Shown here: piece by piece, positions 59,620 through 64,000 of the stretch
Layout of the letters: every line of letters starts with the position of its first letter
Numbering within the stretch: position 1 is the stretch's first letter
Source of the DNA: Sympetrum striolatum
Lineage: Eukaryota > Arthropoda > Insecta > Odonata > Libellulidae
Length of the DNA stretch: 64,000 bases
Direction: 5' to 3'
Assembly: GCA_947579665.1 (NCBI GenBank)
Contig: OX388343.1
Span: 98,461,657 to 98,525,656 of the forward strand
Made by a program: the position numbers and the translations under genes
Notes under the pieces: model-generated
What the model saw: the letters and a program-made list of their open reading frames with translations, nothing else
Told to the model about the DNA's origin: nothing
Databases searched by the model: none

Positions 59620-62600
59620 CGTGAATAATACTAATCACAGCATTCCATCAGGAGTGACGGCTGACATTATATTACAGTAGCTTTTATATTACAACAGCAA
59701 CAAGAAAGAGAAAAAGAACAGCAAATGGAACAGACATTGTTCTCAGCAAAATACCCTATATGAGAGAACCTATCGCACGAATAAAAAAATACTGTCTCAA
59801 TTAATAACACCACCTAATTATCACCACCACGTCTACCCAGCCATTACAGTATTTCGTGTTATATACCAATGTATTACATCGGCACATAAATTAAAGGGTT
59901 CGATTGACGGCAGGATTGCAGGAATAAAAAATAGGTCGACATCGAAACATACCAAAGCTTAATCAATGAATAAATGGTTGACAACAGGAAGGATAATTTA
60001 TTCCATAGTATCGCAGCGTAGATTATCTAACCATGGTAATCAAATAACACCCTCTGAAAACGAATCTCAATATTGGGCATCCAATTCTGGCGAATAACTA
60101 TCTGAATAACAGAACAAGATTTCTCGGAGTAGGATTCATTACGTCGAGTGGATAATCGACAGCTGAAATGCAAATCAGATTTAATAAACACGAGTGTGGC
60201 TTCAGATGCAGCGATTAGCCATATCTCTCGCAATGATCGTGCTGATGAGCACTTCTTTTGCGCACAACCTCATCGCAGAACGCGTCTCTATTGTTAAATT
60301 AGTTGAACAAACCGTTCGGGGCCACATTTTTTCCTCAAATCCCTGGAACGAAGGCAAACGGATTTAGTGACTCTCCTATGGACATGTGCAAAAAGGTTTG
60401 ATTAGCACCGCACTAACTGGACCGCAAGAGAGAGGAAGAGGAGAATCGGTTGAGAATCGAAGCGCCCCTCCCATCCGTTGTTATTCATTTGGGCCTCGGC
60501 TGTTGTCGAACGAGATGTCACTACGCGATGCTTTCAACGCGCTCTCAACATACGATTTCATTTCGAAATTTGATATCAAAAGACGAATACTCTGAAGCCT
60601 AATTCGGATGCTAACATCCAAGACGAAGCAAAACTCTGCTTAACAAAACAACTGCCGTAAGATTAGGAAAACATGGAAAGGTTTAAAGCGAGTCCCTTAC
60701 GTATTAGTAGTGAAGTGCATGAAAATTATCCCAAAAGTAGCGACAAAGCAACAGAAACATTAAGGAAGACGATTGTAGTTGAAAGATAAGTGCTATAGAT
60801 CGATTGATTATGGAGTTCTTTTTCTAAGTAAAATTTCAAGGATACGACATGAACGTTTTATTTTCACAAGACATTTGAGACTACTCCATACCGCCAATTT
60901 GATGATCCAGAAGTAAAATACCTAATTTTGCCCAACAAAACTGTTGATTAATTGAACGATACATTTGGTGAAAAACACAAGAATGTTAGGGATGAGAGGA
61001 CAATATATTTATCGATCATTCCGATGAATTATTAACGAATCTATCACAACTACTTATAGATATAATCAACCTCAGTCATAAAATGATATGGATGGCATCT
61101 TCAGTATAACTTACGTAATCAAACAATCTTTTAAGGAGGAGAACTTGCGGGTAATCGTAAATGCTGCATCAGTGGAATTTTGCATATCACAAATTACGAA
61201 CACGTTTCCTCAATCCGAAACCTTCGGCTAATGCCAAACGCAGAGGACATCCTTACGTAACGACTTCTAGAGGACACTAATTAGAGTATATCATAAGAGC
61301 CCCATTAGCGCACCCTTCACCTGTAATTAATGCGATTAAATGAATCTCTTAAATCCCGCCTAAACGAATGCAGATCCGTCCTTATTCCCTCTGCATTAAT
61401 GAACCCATTCGGACGAAACGTGGACTGATGAAAAAAAACACGATCGCAATCCGCCTCGTCTCGCATCCTTTAATGGAGGATGCACGGGAGACGGGGAGGT
61501 GCACGAATGGACCAGAAAAGAGGCTTTGGAAGAGACAGAAATAGACCGAAAGGAAAAGCGAACAAAAGTAAATAGAAAAAGGACGCATAAGAAAATACAC
61601 TTCGCCGATAATGTAGTGCCCGAGGAATACTCAAGTGCGCACGAACGCAACTCCTTTAAGGACTGGAATAACAAGATATCGCGAAGAGAAATAAATCTAT
61701 TTTGAGACGCAAAATGCTCCCGATTCCCACGTTGTTGTTAAACGGAGTCAATTCCGTAGAAATAAACGAAGCGAACCATTGCCTCGGAGTGGTTTAAAAC
61801 AGGGCCATGCAAGTGGAGCGATAACATTTTATCGATGATAATGCGAATGGAACGACTCTCACAAAGCCCACGTTCGAGACGAAGATTCTTATCGATGTAT
61901 CGTAGATAGCATCTCGATGGCAAATGGTCTTCCGCACTATCGAGAAAGGAAATGATCGACATCGTTTAACTCCAACGACTAAAAGGAATTCAAAATGCAA
62001 CGGCAAATACATACACCTGGCATACAAACGGTAGAAACATTAAATCTAGGTTAGTAAACATCACGATCGAATAAGAAATGGAATGGAACGTCTGCAGTTT
62101 TAGTCGAACATTCATAAACAATCCGGTCACGTGATGCGGATAAACAACGTACTCGCTGCAACGGGCGGAGAAGATCTACAAGCAAAGAATCGGCCAACAC
62201 AAGTGCCTTTAATTTGCAGGAAAGAATAAAGGAGCTAAACTAAGTACATCCACGAACATAGATTAATTCCAAGTTTTTTTTTGCACCACGATCTAACAAC
62301 CTTATAGGGCTACAAAAACAATAAAAAAATAACTGTTTCCAATAAAATTTCCTTAAGAGGTTTTAATAGTAAGATTCTAACGATGTGTAATGATTTCAAT
62401 GAAACGAGGCCTTCGAGAGAATAAAGGCGTAACTGCGGAATTTTAAAGAAAATGTATAAAACATGAACAGGTTTATGAAGGTATTTACAGTATGGAGGGA
62501 ACAAAAAATATATGATAGTAAATACCTGTGCGATGAAACGTGCTGCGCTACTCTGATGACACAAACGGACCGTGAATTAATACGGATGATTTATATCATC

Positions 62601-64000
62601 CTCGAAATAATCGTCATTGCCTTAATTTCTTAATACTCGATCGAATTAAAACCAATAAAAGATACACGATTCTGAATTAAGTACCGCGTAGAATCCGTAA
62701 AGTTACAATAGTAATTATCTCAATCACACAATTAGATTAAGATTACAATTATTTAAAAATTTAGATGATCGATAAATTAATAGATTTAATATTTTAGTTT
62801 TTAATTAAGGAGGTGAAAATAAAATGATTGTCTACTAAGCCGTAACCAACAATGAACTGTCAAGAGTTAAACGGTAGTCTGGCAATGGGATACGGTGAAT
62901 TATAGTAATTTACTAATGAAGTCAGTCAATGAAATCGAAACATAAGGATCAAATCGTTTAAAACAATGGTTAACTATCAGGGGCACCCGCGCCTCAATGG
63001 GTATGAAAAATAGTAGTGTTTAAGACAGATAATTGGTGAATAACGACATCGTAATATTGAAGTATTCCAAAAGTAACAGTTTCCGTGCATCCTCTCTGAT
63101 ATTTCATATCAATACTGCTCAATAATATATCCCTGCTATTCCATGATGGTATTGAGGATAACTTTAAAATAGGATTCTCATCATAACGACTTTGGGTTTC
63201 CTGATGGTTTACTTATAAGCTAAAAAGGTTGCAGAAAGCAAAGTGGTTGGGAGACACTGCTTTACCACAAACCTCCTCCTCATCTCTAGAGGATCTTATG
63301 ACGAATTATGTGGCATTTATTAAAATTTTGTGCTACATGACGAATTAGTGCCGGTAGGGACGATCTTCAAAAGGTTATCAAAGCAGAAAAGAAACTGCGT
63401 CGCTATAAAGGAAACTTCCACGGGCCACATCCTGTGAATTATCATTTTGCCCCAAATGCAAGAGCAGCAGATTCAACAAAGGTATACGGATGTACTTCAG
63501 CTGAATATAACGTCTTGGGAAAGATCTTTACTACGTCTGAATGAACACAGTCACACAGAACTAATTTTCGAGTTCCATTAGCGCATTATAACTCCCCAGA
63601 ACGATTCTCAATTATAGTCAAGCAGCATTTTCGATATATTTTCTTTAAAATGAAACAGAAACCAAAGATTCTATTCTATACCAAATTATATACTGCTTAA
63701 ATAAAATTAGTAAAGTTTTTAAGCAAGCATCTCATAAATGAGCAAAATTACGTCAGAGAATAACTTGAAATAAATACGATTACCTGAATATTACATTTCT
63801 AAAGGCAAACGGAATGAATTCAAGGAAAGAGCACTTACCTACACTCTTTTGTAACTAATCAGAATCAGAAACTTATCCGTAACATCACATAGCATAACAA
63901 TGTTCATTGATGAAGACAATACGAACATAGACAGGACATAATTACGAGGATGGTTTCTAAGAAAATAGTTTAGCATAATATATTGAAAGAGGGAAAGCTA
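59620..64000. other. Non-coding stretch to window end, one motif-bearing frame
   Basis: AT-rich with CpG patches at 60,240-60,600 and 61,200-62,000. The plus frame 61,499-61,705 (68 codons) is hydrophilic and contains KKIHFADN, which fits the RVxF-type docking motif of protein phosphatase 1 binders ([KR]-[KR]-[VI]-x-F). Without splice support this may be chance. The string CAGGGGCACCCGCGCC at about 62,980 looks like a hAT end but has no partner in the window. Confidence 0.35.

Noticed and set aside
62975..63000. hAT-like end CAGGGGCACCC
   Set aside because: No inverted partner within the remaining window and no flanking duplication.
1..64000. CRISPR arrays, bacterial operons, integrated viral genes, rRNA and intact tRNA genes
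   Set aside because: Looked for on both strands by eye; no regular spaced repeats, no long coding runs and no intact cloverleaf were found.

Overview
The window looks like nuclear DNA of an arthropod, probably an insect with a large, transposon-rich genome. The evidence is the AT-rich composition, the lack of long open frames, remnants of non-LTR retrotransposons (LINEs) with AATAAAG-type 3' ends and TAA/ATT tails, hAT- and piggyBac-like ends, tRNA-like SINE heads, and splice-signal-bounded short open frames. It is not bacterial or viral: there are no operons, no long CDS and no CRISPR array. The longest open frame is 208 codons and I recognise nothing in it. No host protein in the window could be named with confidence.

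Layout. 1-452 is the 3' end of a LINE that enters from outside the window. 453-20,400 is mostly unannotatable single-copy-looking DNA with many CpGs. It holds a 43-bp tandem repeat (2,973-3,140), a 51-bp tandem repeat (4,866-5,017), a LINE-type 3' end with a 30-bp tandem repeat (14,309-14,650), one copy of a dispersed repeat family (18,225-18,540) and a candidate minus-strand first coding exon of a membrane protein (19,762-19,958). About 20,400-33,400 is strikingly CpG-poor and repeat-rich. It holds a 138-bp palindrome, two more copies of the dispersed family, a LINE reverse-transcriptase C-terminal remnant (27,510-28,330), a 620-bp hAT remnant (28,814-29,433), and a LINE endonuclease remnant joined directly to its 3' UTR (31,105-32,675) followed by a second LINE tail. 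Candidate plus-strand exons lie at 23,928-23,999, 27,117-27,232 and 27,381-27,407. 33,961-34,640 is a GC- and CpG-rich island with a perfect CRE palindrome and a CTCF-like match. 34,641-64,000 is again CpG-containing DNA without a recognisable gene. It carries a 306-bp hAT MITE (40,538-40,843), two tRNA-like SINE heads (about 43,845-44,215), a third copy of the LINE tail family (44,560-45,100), a piggyBac-like element (53,287-53,928) and a weaker hAT-like element (59,311-59,619).

Most likely the window is introns and intergenic DNA of one or a few large genes. The best functional reading is a transcription unit across the CpG-depleted block, since depletion of this kind often marks germline-methylated gene bodies in arthropods. 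The island at about 34 kb would then be an unmethylated promoter. That reading is an inference. The most interesting repeat biology is the LINE family with copies at 1, 32,100 and 44,560: its 3' UTR has two stem-loops, and one of them shows paired base changes between copies.
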